NCBI GenBank assembly: GCA_003993805.1 | Contig: RSEF01000005.1 | Location: forward strand, 40,561,622 to 40,625,621 | Direction of reading: 5' to 3' | DNA: 64,000 nt | Origin: Himantopus leucocephalus | Taxonomy: Eukaryota; Chordata; Aves; Charadriiformes; Recurvirostridae | Shown here: one piece after another, positions 47,301 through 58,984 of the stretch | Numbering within the stretch: the first letter of the stretch is position 1 | Layout: each line of letters starts with the position of its first letter | Notes under the pieces: generated by a model | What the model saw: the letters and a program-made list of their open reading frames with translations, nothing else | What the model was told of the DNA's origin: nothing | Database searches by the model: none | Translations under genes and position numbers: made by a program

Positions 47301-48551
47301 CTGCATATAAGAAAAATCTGTTTTTGTAGTATTATTCCTCAAAAGTTGTGTGTTGGAAAAATAAAAGATACAATACAAGTCTTCCTTCTCACTGAGAAAA
47401 TTCTGGTTTTCCTTCTCTCAGTCAACTTCTTCAGTTAGAAATCTGTTAAACGTAAATTGCACATATGCATGTTTCAAGATTAAGTTTTCTCTTGTGGTTT
47501 TCCACTTCTTAATTTATAACTTAGAAAAAATTACAATTTTGTATGACATTTTGCAGTTCCTTCTTAATTGCGTACCAGTTTGAATGTTTCAGTCAACAGT
47601 TTTGCATTATTTATCAGTCAATGAAAATACAAGGTTGTTTAGTATGCCTGAAAGGTAGCCCTCACATTTTAGACTGCTAAATCTACATTTTAGTAAACTA
47701 TAATTACTCCCACAGCCTTGAAGATCTTGGCCTTTGCAAATGCATCTAGGTTTTCTGATTGAGTGACCTCTAGATTTCTCTCTCACTGGATGAGTCTGAA
47801 ATGCAAAGAGTTGGATTTAAATTCTGTCCTAACCAAGCTTTCCCACGTTGTTGTGTAGAACATGAAAATAGTTTTAATACAGACCAGTAAAAAAGCAGAA
47901 ATGTCAATAGTAAAGATAACTTTGATGTCATTTTATAGCCCTATTATTTTCCATCACCTTGTAAATATATGAAAATTGAAAACTTTCTGGACACAAACTG
48001 AAAAACAGATCTGGGAGTACTGGCAGAGTCTTAAAGCTGCTATGGATACATGGCTGTGGAGATGATGTGTTTCTTTCCTGATCAGCAAGCAATATAAATA
48101 TATCTGTTATTTACAAGTATGTTGCTTCATCCATCAAGGCTGCACTGAACAGACTGCACTTAGTAGGTAAGTGAGGCATGGCAGAGAGTGATAAAAATGA
48201 AAAATTACTCCCACTTCAGCTATGCTAATTCTGAGCTATGTACTGTAAATGTTTACAACCCCTTTTAAGGTAATGCCTCCAAGAATAAAGCTTTAATAAA
48301 ATTGCACCAAAATGTTCAAATTAAAGTATTCCTTTTCAGCGAATTTGAATCAAATAAAAGCCCAACGAAAAAAAAAAAGGAATTTAAAAGCCCAAAGGAT
48401 TTCAAAAGCCCAACTCAATAATAGAAAGTACTAATTTACCTGGGAGAAAAAAGTTCACGTGATTACAAAGCTGCATTTCTGTGACACTAGCTATATAATG
48501 AGAACTGCTCTTTGAAGTCAGTACTACAATTGAAAGTCATTTGATAATTAC
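47301..48551. other. 1.25-kb intron, nothing recognised
   Basis: AT-rich sequence with no mobile element or further exon that I can support. Confidence 0.5.
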
Positions 48552-48608
48552 CCAACAATGGGGTGCAGTAAGTTTCAATATTTCCCTGTATTTAGCTCCT
48601 TCAGCTCC
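48552..48608 (-). CDS. Exon, 19 codons (phase 0 in, 0 out)
   Basis: The acceptor is good (ccatctcttttatacag) and the donor good (GTTGG/gtaatt). It reads GAEGAKYREILKLTAPHCW, the only open frame with this acceptor. A second acceptor 23 bases further in (end at 48585) would give a phase-2 start. Phase 0 out agrees with 47246-47300. Confidence 0.55.
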
Positions 48609-50269
48609 CTGTATAAAAGAGATGGATTCCTCTGAAGGGCAATTTAAAACAGGAGGCTGATTTAAATGCTCTGAAAAATTCCCTGGATAAGCTTAGATAC
48701 CTCCTTTTACAATAAGAACAATACCATCTTTCATGCCAGGGTTTGGCGGTATGAATAACCCCAGGCTTCTCCTAGGTACACTTGCGTGTTAGTTGTTGAT
48801 AGGTGGAAGCAGCTGCCATCTTAAACATCCTTGATTTGGCTGAAAAAGTAGAGACCAAGATTTGTGCCAAAAACAAACCTCCCAGGGCAACAGAATATAG
48901 TTTTCTGTCCTGACATTTTATGATGCCATAAGGGGATATTAAAAGCTAGACATCACAGCGGGGCTTCACTGCAAGCACTGTTCCTGTGGTTGCAATAAAC
49001 TAGGTGATTACAGGAACAGATTACTTCTTGGTCTTTGGCAGATTTTCCCTTCACCAGGAAGGCTTGTGTCTGCCCCCACCCCTATCCTGGGGTTAATGAA
49101 TGGCTGCAGCTTCATGCTGGGAGGAAGAACAGATCTAAAGAGCCCAGTCTGGTCCCTTTCTGCCAAAGACCAGGGCAAAATGAGAGCTGAGGGGCCTCTG
49201 CACAAGCTGTCCACTTCTGCTTCCATGCTATACACTCAGGAATGGGTTTGTGCCCTGGAATGACATCTTTTCATGGAAAATCGGTATCAAATCTGTTTTC
49301 CTATGGCTGTGATGACAAATATTTGCCCCTTCTCCTTTTCATGAGTAGCACTGAGAAAAACTTCCTTCAGACCTAGCAACAGGCAGGCACTGAGGGACCT
49401 GGTCTACTCCTACCCATTGGTCCATGGGAGCAGAAGGGTTTGCCCTACAGAGAAGGATGTGAAGCTGAGGGACTGCTTTCTGTGGGGTACCCCTGCCGCA
49501 TGATGAGGAAGGAGTGTGTGGATTTCTGACAAAATTATTGAAAGAAGAGCTACTGCCTTTGTTAGCTACATGTACATACTCTGCTGCTGCAATTTTCTCC
49601 AACTTTTTCTGTCCCATTCATGTTACCAAAATATTTCATGGCTCTGATTTAGTAGAGATTTTCTGACTCATAAGGAAATCCAGGCAGGCTGCACCAACTT
49701 TCCCACACTTATCAGAAAGGGCTTAAGTTTGTTTCATTATTTTCTTGTGCAATTTAGAAGTGCTGAATTCAGGCAGGTCTGCCAAACCCAGCAGATGGGT
49801 AACATTGCGGGGAAAGAAAATACGGATTCAATGTAGAAGATCTTAAGGTGGGGGGAGGGTCCTTGGAGGAGGAGAACATATTACATCTATTTTAGGGTTT
49901 GTTCTATTTGTACTCTTTTTTTAAAAGCACAATGTATTTCTTATTGTTTCCTTACAATCTGGGAAGGAAACAAGGTTTACAGATAGCAAAGCCTTGTGGA
50001 GTAATCCAAATTCCATTGTGATTTGGGATGTAGCATATAGTACACTGCATATTTTTCAAAGCTATTGAAATTTTGACTGGTCTCCCTGAGTTCACTCACG
50101 CAGGACTTAGGCCTTGTCCTTTTACCATTCTCGGATTCTTTTCTTCTTAAATCAGTCCTTGGGATTCAGCACATCCTGCCACTACTGTTTTTTCTATCCA
50201 GAACATAAACAGTGATAGGCAAGAAAAACTATATTCTTATATAAGAAGTTATTATTTTGTAAGTATTCT

Positions 50270-50385
50270 TTTTATATTTTATTAATTTAATAATTATAAT
50301 GTAATAATTATTATTCTTTATATATTATTTATAATAGCTATAATGTAATAATTATTATTTATAATAATTATAATGTAATACTTGT
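50270..50385. repeat. AT-rich imperfect tandem repeat
   Basis: Near-identical words built on ataatgtaataattattatt recur about every 40 to 60 bases through this stretch. It has almost no G or C. Confidence 0.7.
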
Positions 50386-50678
50386 TAATTTATTTTTTCT
50401 TATTTATTTTATAAGAGAAAAAAGGATTTTAAAAACAAGTCTGTGTGTATGGTTCTTTTATCTAAAGCTGTTACTACAAACGAAGTCTACTTAAGTAACT
50501 CTAGAGACATTCTTATCTTGGCCGGGTTGCAGCAGAATTGCCTCTATAGCAATGAAAGAATGGACTTTTCTTTAATTCTGTCACAGTTCTTTTTCTATTG
50601 TTCACTTTGGTCTTTCTAAAGTGAAACCAGATTTATGAAGGAGATCAAGGCAAAACCAGCAGTGCTCATTTTCCTTAC

Positions 50679-50727
50679 ATCTGTGACTGCTTTGGACAAT
50701 AGTTCAGAAGACAAAGAGCACTCAAGG
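50679..50727 (-). CDS. Candidate linking exon, 49 bases
   Basis: The donor is good (CACAGAT/gtaagg) and the acceptor moderate (attgttaagcaacag). The most protein-like frame, LECSLSSELLSKAVTD (phase 2 in, 0 out), fits the next exon but not the phase-1 end of the exon at 51075-51296. The phase-1 frame needs the alternative acceptor of the next exon. One more exon or a different donor is required. Confidence 0.35.
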
Positions 50728-51074
50728 CTGTTGCTTAACAATTCTTAAGTATCAATAGTCATTTGATAGAGTTTGAGCTTTTCCTTGACTACACAAGTGT
50801 CTCAACCCAATCTAATATGTACTTTGCATTAAGCAGAGGACCCCAGTGACAAAAAATTATTCCATAGAAAAAAAACAGACACTGAAGAAATACTTGAATG
50901 AGTTGTCTTGAAAGTATTTGATGATTTGATAAAGATGACATTTTTCATGCCAATGGAATCTAGAATTGTTTGTAAGATTGTTAAATTTAGTAAATTCAGT
51001 GGATTCGTTATTACAAAGAAGATTTGGAACGTCCCATCCAAACCAATAAAGTTTATTATGAATGGGTCACTCAC

Positions 51075-51296
51075 TCTGCCTACACATTTTTTTAAACTCT
51101 GCCACTGAATTTTTTGTTTCAATTACATAAAAGACCGAGAGACCATTATGGCTTATTTCACTGCTCACTTTGTACATAACTGAGATGTTAAGCCCACTAC
51201 AGTGGTTGGGGATGTGAAAGCACTGGTATGCTTTCAAAAAATCCCATTCTTCAGACACATTGCATGCTTCAATAAATCCACCTATACAGTCAATGC
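51075..51296 (-). CDS. Exon, 73 codons, five cysteines (phase 1 in, 1 out)
   Basis: The donor is strong (GGCAGA/gtgagtgac) and the acceptor acceptable (gacagctttttaag). It is open throughout: begins IDCIGGFIEACNVSEEWDF, contains QCFHIPNHCSGLNISV and ends VAEFKKMCRQ. NVS and NIS are possible N-glycosylation sites, which together with the cysteines hints at a luminal or extracellular domain, though no signal or membrane segment is seen. An alternative acceptor (gtatag) would drop a few codons. Upstream phase joins 54086-54126 through an AGC codon. Confidence 0.82.
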
Positions 51297-54085
51297 CTTA
51301 AAAAGCTGTCATCCATAGCCAATGTCAGTAGCATCTCCAAGTAACTCGGCGGTAATCTCTGTTTATTCTCACCTTTCTTGGCTTCACAGACTGACAACAG
51401 CAGATTAGTGATCGGTCAGTGATACTTGGGACGAGGCCATATGCAGAGGTCACAAACAATCAATGTAATAGACCTCAACCGTCTAAGTGAATTAAAAAAA
51501 TTCTAACATGCATCTGGTTGTTATGGCAACCATGAATATCCAAATCAATTGTTCTAAGGGAACAGACAAAATTTAAAAAATACTTTTAATGTACTTTTAA
51601 CATCATCCCTTCTATGATATTTACATTTTGTTTTCCCCTTTGTGACCCTTGCACCTTTCAAGAGCAGTTATACACAGTTGCTTTCATATAATTTTAATTG
51701 AAGACAATTAAACACACCGAAATCATATTTTCAAAACACAGTAAAATATCAATTTATTGAGTTCAGACACTTCTAGGCATAAGGAAAAATTACATTTAGT
51801 TTGTTACCTCAAAATCTGAAAAGGATTTATGGCATAGAACTCAGATTTCCATCTCAGCTTGGCTCAGGTCTCCAGCTTGTGTTTTTTCTATCAAAAACAT
51901 TTCTGCATGACTAATTTAACCATGTTCTGTAATCGAATCCAAAATCTGAAACTGTTTTAGCTAAATAATACAGATGATAATTTTCTAATGCAAATGGCAT
52001 TGTACCAGGCATGATGTAATTGTTATCAGAATCACACCATACACAAAGATGAATTAATTGCTGGACTGAAACTTTGTGGATATCTAAGAATCAGTAATCA
52101 CAATATGATTTAAATTTGATAACAGAAGACAGATCCCAGTTCCAATGCAAATTAGGTTCTTCAATAGAGCTAATTTTCTAAATCTGAAGGCCATTAATTT
52201 GAAGGAAAATAATCAAGCGAAGATGTGACTACATGCACATAGCTGCTTAAGAGAGATATTCAATGAAGGTAGGAGCTTTAAAAATATTTAAAATAATATA
52301 TATTTTTATATATAAAACAAAAAAGGAGTAAAATGTTAAGGGAAGTTAATATCTCAAAAAACATAACTGTCAAAGCTAAAGTAAATAAGAATGAAAGCTT
52401 TTTAAAGTATACTTATAGGAAAATATATTGTAATAATGGTATAGCCTCACCAAAAATAGATTTTCAATGTTCACAATAATGTGAAAAATTAGAAGTGTTT
52501 ATTCAATTTTCTGTTATATGTTTAAAAAAGAAGCAGAATGAGGAATTCAAAAGAAGATGCTGAAGTGATTTAGAGTTCACTAGTAATTGGAAATGTCAAA
52601 CAGCCTTGTAAGGTGTAGATACTTTAAAAATTGAGGCCTTGGTAATTTACACCCCAAAACAGTTGGATGAGCATACTTCTGGTTTCAGAATTGTAGGGAC
52701 ATTCAAGAAGCCTGGAAGGATGATAGTGCTTTGCTGACACTCAACAAGAGTAATGGCACACATCCGGGTAATTATAGGCTTGCTAGCCTGCCATTAAACC
52801 AAGGAAAAAATAAAGAAACATTTATATGAGATTCAATTAATAAATACAGAATAATAATTTATGCCAGCCAAAATGATTTTAGAGAAGATAGGTCTCATCA
52901 AACAAATTGATAAATTTTGTATGAGACTACATGCATGATAAAGATAACTGAGCAGGTACAATAGTCTGGGAAGATATTTGAACCTCCATTAACTGGCAAT
53001 GATCTTGTTTAAGAATTAGTACTACAAAAGATCAATCTTTCCTACTGATTGAAGGTGAAATAAACTCAGAACTGCTAAACAGTTAGGTATCAGAAAGTAG
53101 CTGCTTTTGTCATTTGTTGTATAACTGGGTATGTTAGTAGCATTATTCAGGATTTGCTTTCAGGCTTGATGTTACTCAACACAACAATTAAGATTCAAAT
53201 ATAGATATACAACTACCTTTAACAAAAATGTAGATGCCCCAGTGCTTGGTAAACCACTAAATAACAATAACAATAAAACGTCATCAAACTTGCTTACTAT
53301 TCAAACACTTGCAAAACAAAGGCAATTACATGTTTAGGAAACATTTATGTCAGACAATCTCATAGAAACGGCAACTATGCTCAGAATAGAAGGGATACTA
53401 AAATGACTTTTTCTAAATAACGGGTCAGGAACGGCTCAACGGGATTTTCTAATGTGAATGTTAGAGTCTCACAAACAACAGAAGAGTGAGCAGTAAAATG
53501 GTTATGTGTTGATGTCCAGCATCAATGAACTACACTGAGTGGCAGTTCTGTAGCCCATATTTTAGAACAGGGTGCTGAAAGATTGAAGAACTATGAAAGG
53601 ATGGAAAAATGCTTTACAATAAGAAATGTGAAAAAAAAATTTGCTTCCCTTTTTTTAAAAAAATTAAGACTGACGACTGATGTATTTCTAACACAAATAT
53701 GCCTTCATTAATTTCATATATACCAAATATTAATATATAAAGGAGAAAACCATGATAAATACACGCCACTGAACAGATGAAGAGCTATGTCTAGATGTAT
53801 GGTGCAATAACAAATCAATCCAGCTTTTAATTTATAAGAATCTTTTTTGACCATTTCCCAGTTCAGAAGAGTACATGTTTCTTAAGGGCAGCAGTCTCTT
53901 CTGGGTGAGTAATGGGCACAACTCTGCACGAAGCAATGTCCATCTTTGTCTGCTTAGTCGCTACGTTATTCACTTCATTCAGGTTATCCAGAACTCATGC
54001 CGATTCAGTATTCCTCAAAAAGGTTGCTGTTTCAAGTATTTTACCAGAGTTTGACTAGGAAAATGACAGATGCAGCAGCATTTAC
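51297..54085. other. 2.8-kb intron with an old LINE remnant
   Basis: It contains the reverse-transcriptase remnant at about 52690-53060 and possibly more of the same element up to about 53640. The rest is AT-rich and featureless. Confidence 0.5.
52690..53060 (+). pseudogene. Decayed CR1/L3-like ORF2 fragment
   Basis: The plus strand shows, in order and heavily mutated, words expected of a CR1/L3 ORF2. These are NYRLASL (the NYRPxSL region before the polymerase core) at about 52771-52791, then a tctcatcaaacaaattgat segment, then a catgatcttgtttaag segment matching the region after motif A. Stops are frequent. No full domain remains. Confidence 0.6.
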
Positions 54086-54126
54086 TCAGAAAAAAACACT
54101 GGAAATTGCTTTCCCATTGACCATAT
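54086..54126 (-). CDS. 41-base exon (phase 2 in, 1 out)
   Basis: It reads YGQWESNFQCFFL between split codons. The acceptor is gttaagctgtgcatgcag and the donor TTCTGA/gtaaat. It is the only segment I found that converts the phase-2 end of 54512-54613 into the phase-1 start of 51075-51296, giving GGA and AGC at the two junctions. Confidence 0.55.
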
Positions 54127-54511
54127 CTGCATGCACAGCTTAACCTAATATCATCTCAAGAAATGCTTTAATATGGTTTTCACTCACAGCTTACAGTCTC
54201 TATCATGCTTAAAAACGGAATTCCAGAATCTGAGTTCTTGTCCTTCAGGAATACCTGGATTACAGTCTAGACCAGAGCTCTGGTTCTGCATGCTGAGTCC
54301 TGAAGAGAAACATGAGACCATGCTGTGCTCCTGTGAAGGTCAGTTCTGGAAACCCAACTGAAGTAAATCAGTTATTCCATCAAATCCTTTGCTCTAGCAT
54401 GTAAATGATCTGAACTCTGACTTTTGTTTTCAGAGACATTTTCAGAGGTCTGTCATTCTATATTTACGTCTACTGACAACTATCTTTTTACAGACCTATC
54501 CCACCGCTTAC

Positions 54512-54613
54512 CCTAAAATGTATTTGATAACTTTCTCTGAAGAATTCCTTTCATGAATTGACTTATAAGGTCTCTGATAGTGAAAAATCACCTTGTCTTT
54601 CATCTTCTTTATA
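54512..54613 (-). CDS. Exon, 33 codons, basic (phase 2 in, 2 out)
   Basis: The acceptor is strong (catacattttaatgccag) and the donor strong (TTTTAGG/gtaagcgg). It reads IKKMKDKVIFHYQRPYKSIH then ERNSSEKVIKYIL, with a split GG codon at its end. Lysine-rich, with possible helices at either end. Confidence 0.78.
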
Positions 54614-56619
54614 CTGGCATTAAAATGTATGGAGAATGAGCAGAACAATGGGGAGTTACTGCACTCAAAGTTCCTCAAGTGGCTGTATTCTATATATACT
54701 TCCATGTATTTTACATAAGTATATCAAAAGTCTTCAGAATTAATTTCTTCAGGTGATTAGCAGAAACAGAGTATGTCAGAGAAAACACTGATGTTGGGAT
54801 AAAACACAGCTGAACAATCACATAATACTGCACTAAATTGTTGTTATAACAATAAAATTTGTCCTATGAATGGAGGATTAATGCAAGGTATGCTGTGTGA
54901 TGTGGATGAAATTTAGCAACACAGAGCTGTCTGAATTTCTGTGTAGGCATAGTTCCTACCTTAGAAGGACATACAGAAGAATAAATTACCTTTTTCTGTG
55001 ACAGAAAATTACATTATTTTTGATGCATGACATTCTGGAACAAAATGTAACATAGTGCTTTTGGGAGCTGTTCCAGGAGTCCTAGTGCATGTCTACACAA
55101 TGAATTGAGAGCTACATAGAGAACCCCAACCTAGGAAGGACCAAGGCAATTTCAGAACCAGAAACATCCTCAACATGTTTTTGTAGCATCACTGAAGAAG
55201 CAGACTCTGTTAGCTCAGGTTCATTGCCATGTGGGCTTGACGGATCTGCTTTGAGGACCCACATTGATATATCTGCACCAGATCATGCTTTGTGAAGCTA
55301 CTCTAACCCAGCACTACTTCAGTGTTCTCCGTATCTCACTCCAGTCAGAGAATTGGCCCTTAAATACAGTCATCCCTATCCTTCTTCACTGCAGTACATA
55401 CTTATACACACACAGGGCAAGAAGATCCAGACCAGCAGCGAGATTGCATGGTCTCAAGCAACATTCTCAAGCAGAAAAATCTTTGTTCAGTCTTGTTGGC
55501 TGGAGTTGAACCATACAAACAACCAAGACTTAGCAGCAGTTTCAGAAATCCTAATAGACCTCACATTTGTGACAGAGGCAAAGCTGTAGCAAAGTTAAGC
55601 CCTACCTCTGGCTGAGCTAGATAACTAGGACAGAGACCTGGTTCAGAGAATCACAGGGAGATTTTACACAAAGCGACTCATCTGTCCAGAGTCACATTTT
55701 TACAAAATAGCCATTCAGAGAGCACAATCTGATGTGAAAACTGTCCCATGGGTGGATAAAACAATTCAAGAACTCGAATCAGCATTTGAATGGGCCATAC
55801 AGATTGTTTGAATTTGCAGTCTGTTAAGGTCCCCTTCTCCATACATTCCTGAAGAAGCTAAGCAATGAGACAGAAGTTCTCACACGGGTTAAAAAAAAAT
55901 AGATGAGTGAAGAGTTATGAAAAACTCCTTAGAAATTAGGAAACAACACAGAACTCAATGGTCAGTTTTTCTAATGAAAGTAGTCATTAATGAAATCTCA
56001 CAGGGATCTGTACTGAGCCCATTCTCTCTCTTATATATTCATAAACTATCTGGAAAAAAGATGAAGCCTCACGTGAGACAATTTGCTGATGAAACGTATA
56101 ATCCAGGCTATGAAAGGTGAGGGCTGACTGCCAGGGAAAGACCTGCCGGTAACAAACATATGGCCTGATGAAATGTAATGTAGATAAACATAAACCGAGG
56201 TACTGAAGTAGTTAAACCAAATGACATCAAATCAAAAAAACAGACTACAGGAGCTTTCAACATCAGTAACACTGCCTATTTTTAATTCCTACATCTTAAA
56301 AAAATAATTATTTTTTCTGTGTAAGAAAGTTTTGATTAAAAAAAAAAAAATCAAGCTGAGACAAGGAAAAAAGCTTGAAAAATTTCAGCCAGGAGGTTTA
56401 TCCTGTGCTAGAATTGTAAACAACTGAAAATAGGGAGTATATCAGTAAGCACTAGATGTTATTAACAAAAGTTTTCTGGTGTTGTTTCTGCTCTGTTGAA
56501 CATTAGTGGTATCTTGCCTATCATCCCAGGATTACTTGGAGACTGTCTGCAGCTACTGGGTCAGAGTTCCCAAATAGTTTAACAATTTGAGCTCTAATAT
56601 TTCCACCAAACCCACTCAC
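54614..56619. other. 2-kb intron with an old reverse-transcriptase piece
   Basis: It contains the LINE remnant at about 55950-56230. Forward frames at 55264-55589 have no support as exons. Confidence 0.5.
55950..56230 (+). pseudogene. Decayed CR1-like reverse-transcriptase palm
   Basis: The plus strand encodes ISQGSVLSPFSLLYIHKLSG and then QFADET. This matches the QGSVLxPxLFxxYIxDL motif B region and the catalytic FADD box of non-LTR reverse transcriptases. The second catalytic aspartate is changed (FADE). The text after it (aaatgtaatgtagataaaca) is also typical of CR1 downstream of the box. Old and inactive. Confidence 0.75.
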
Positions 56620-56639
56620 TTTATTGTATTCTTCAGTGG
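56620..56639 (-). CDS. 20-base exon (phase 0 in, 2 out)
   Basis: Both splice sites are strong (acceptor catcattctttatacag, donor AATAAA/gtgagtggg). It reads PLKNTI plus AA of a split codon. It links the phase-0 end of 58378-58590 to the phase-2 start of 54512-54613, giving AAT at the junction. Confidence 0.6.
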
Positions 56640-58377
56640 CTGTATAAAGAATGATGATTCCAATTTTTTAGAAGTTTCTGTCTTTACAGTTCCCATTCCA
56701 GTTCAGACTTGTTACCCTTTGAAGACAGGTTACCTTTCCTCCTTTTAAAACCTAGCATGGCGATATGAAGTGGCAAACATCATCATTTTGAACATTTACT
56801 ATGTCCTGACACTTCTAGTCACAAAACTAATTCAAATGAACTTGATAATAGATACAGTCAGAAGGATTTACAAAATGGATGAAGCAGTAAACAGATGCTG
56901 AGCATTTATCTTGAACTGGTGGGAGGTACTCATGACTCTGGGAAAACTGTTAATTTACTAACCATAGAATCATAGAAAGGTTTGGGTTGAAAGTTACCAT
57001 TAAAGGTGATCTAGTTCCAACCTCCCTGCCATGGGCAGGGACACCTTCCACCAGACCAGGTTACTCAAAGCCCCAGCCAACCTGGCCTTGAACACTTCTG
57101 GGGATGGGGCATCCACAGCTTCTCTGGGCAGCCTGTGCCAGTGTCTCTCCCTCTGATCATCTTCCTGACCCTCCTCTGGACTTGCTCCAATAGGTCCATG
57201 TCCTTCTTATGTTGGGGGCCCCAGAGCTGGATGTAGTACTCCAGGTGGGGTCTCAAGAGAGCAGAGGGGGAGAATCGCCACCCCTCGACCTGCTGGCCAT
57301 GATTCCTTTGATACAGCCCAGGATATGATTGGCTTTCTGGGCTGCTGTTGATTACAAAAATGAAAACACAGATTAGAAAATCTGGAAGTCACAATCATGG
57401 GTGCACTAAAAGGGAAAAATAGCTGCAAATATTTTGGAGACTAAAGCAAGAAAGACAACTTGCAATATAACATGGAAGTCACCTTGGACAGAACATTAGA
57501 ACAACTGGAAGAGCTATAGTGTGAAGCAAAGCTATCGAATGGCTGTCACCTGGAAAACAATGTTTGGCAAGAGTTACTGTGAACAGCATATTAAACCTGA
57601 GTTGGCACTGTAAAACAGTAACACAAAAGACCAGCACAATTGCATAGGAAACATGGAGAAGGCAAACAATTTATTCTTTCAATATGGGCATGGAAACATT
57701 ATGAAAATTGTCAACCCATTAAACCCACAGACTAATTTCTTACCACCCACCCATAGTACCAAAAGATTGGGCCATAGAAACTTCTCATAGCTGGCATACC
57801 AGTAAGCTAAAGATGCTGCTATGGAAACATTAACAAGACTTATGATCAGAAATCAGTGCATAGACTGCAGCTGACAAGCTAATGAGGTCACTAGCACAGG
57901 CCCAGAGATTAGGGATAACTCCAGCCAGACATCTCAGCACACTAAACTCATGGAAGAGGTGCAGCCATAGCATAAACAATTGAGAGGAAGTTACTGCTGA
58001 ATTCTAAACTCTGATATGAATAGTCACATAGCTACAAAACAAATTGGGTTAACACTAATCTGGATTCCTCTGCTTCACATTCCAGTGATCTTGCATGAGT
58101 TCAACCTTCTGAAGTTACCAGTCAGCTGTGAAAAAATATCAGGGCTATGTGGAAGGACAGATGAAGCGGAATGAAAGACTATTTTCCCCTGTCAGGAATC
58201 CCAGCTTAATTCCACCTTCTCAACCCTTCACTGTCTGTTAAACCAAAAGGAAAATCTCAAGGAAAAGCAACAAAAAAGACTGCACCAGCAGTTTATAAGG
58301 CTGAAGACCTTTCTCCATATAAAACCAAAATCTGGTAGAATTGTTCAAGCTAGGAAAATTACTATTCCCTTTGTCAC
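56640..58377. other. 1.7-kb intron with a CR1 copy
   Basis: It contains the CR1 at 56963-57350. The remainder is AT-rich without recognised features. Confidence 0.5.
56963..57350 (-). mobile_element. CR1 LINE 3' fragment with an internal deletion
   Basis: It starts on the plus strand with catagaatcatagaaagg and runs to ggctttctgggctgctgt. On the minus strand the ORF2 C-terminal words [19 protein letters not shown] and LEQVQRR are well preserved. Near 57145-57155 the sequence jumps to the final ORF2 segment (acactggcacaggctgccc on the minus strand), so several hundred bases usually present between them are missing. It is younger-looking than the other LINE pieces. Confidence 0.92.
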
Positions 58378-58590
58378 CAGATGCTTATGGAAGAAGAATG
58401 GCTCTGCAGGTTTTCTCCGTCTGGATATCCACAGCAGAGTGTGAGAGTCAGGTGGCAGGAGCAAAAGGAGATCTGTCTCAAGACCCTTGGTGCTTGAAAA
58501 AGAAATGGGACAGAGTGAAGAATTAAAGATTTTTGTGGAAAGATCAGGTTGCCTCCTGAATCTAAATAATACTGTAACATTCTGGAAATC
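58378..58590 (-). CDS. Exon, 71 codons (phase 0 in, 0 out)
   Basis: The acceptor is excellent (taagtttctaatgcttcag) and the donor good (AAGCATCTG/gtgaca). It is fully open: begins DFQNVTVLFRFRRQPDL, contains LLLLLPPDSHTLLWISRRRK and ends PFFFHKHL. NVT and NSS are possible glycosylation sites; one cysteine. The leucine-rich run is too short and interrupted for a confident membrane segment. It is one of the most convincing exons in the window. Confidence 0.88.
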
Positions 58591-58877
58591 CTGAAGCATT
58601 AGAAACTTAAAAGGTTCATAAAATCTGGCCCATGGTCTGCTGCTTTTCCCCACTTACCACAGTTTGCTACATCTGTTTTCCAAGTAAAAATGAGTTCTAA
58701 TTAACATGCCACAGTGCAGCTCAAGGCAGAAGAGATGGGACAGAGCAGAAAGTATTGAACAGAGCTCGTACAGCTACATATATCTAAGGACACCTTTATA
58801 GCTCTATAGTTCTCTTTTCATGTACTTCTCATTGACCTCTCACTATGCAGGCATCTGACTACATGGGTAGCTCTTAC
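58591..58877. other. Short intron with a splice-flanked segment out of phase
   Basis: A segment at about 58657-58695 has a superb donor (ACTGTG/gtaagtgg) but only phases 1/1 or 2/2. These do not fit the phase-0 junction between the two flanking exons. Confidence 0.4.
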
Positions 58878-58984
58878 TAATTTAATTTCTATCTCCAAAT
58901 AGATAATAACGTGGGACCAACACATGAAATGCAACCTGGCTTTGGCTCTGCCTTTCAAAAATGAAGACACCAAGATACTTAACT
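58878..58984 (-). CDS. Exon, 35 codons (phase 1 in, 0 out)
   Basis: The acceptor is ctatgacactttttcaag and the donor AAATTA/gtaaga. It reads LSILVSSFLKGRAKARLHFM then CWSHVIIYLEIEIKL, with strand-like alternation at both ends. It joins GAG at the split codon with 59577-59612 and runs in phase into 58378-58590. Another frame is also fairly open, so the phase fit matters. Confidence 0.72.

Larger units (their letters stand above)
48609..51074. other. 2.5-kb region with one unresolved exon and an AT-rich array
   Basis: A linking exon is expected here; the best candidate is 50679-50727. It also holds the AT-rich tandem array at about 50270-50385. The minus-strand open run at 50829-51122 is adjacent to the exon at 51075 but in a different register. 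Confidence 0.4.

Noticed and set aside
50829..51122. 97-codon minus-strand frame overlapping the exon at 51075
   Set aside because: It runs in a different register from the exon and begins in intron sequence after the strong donor at 51074; treated as chance.
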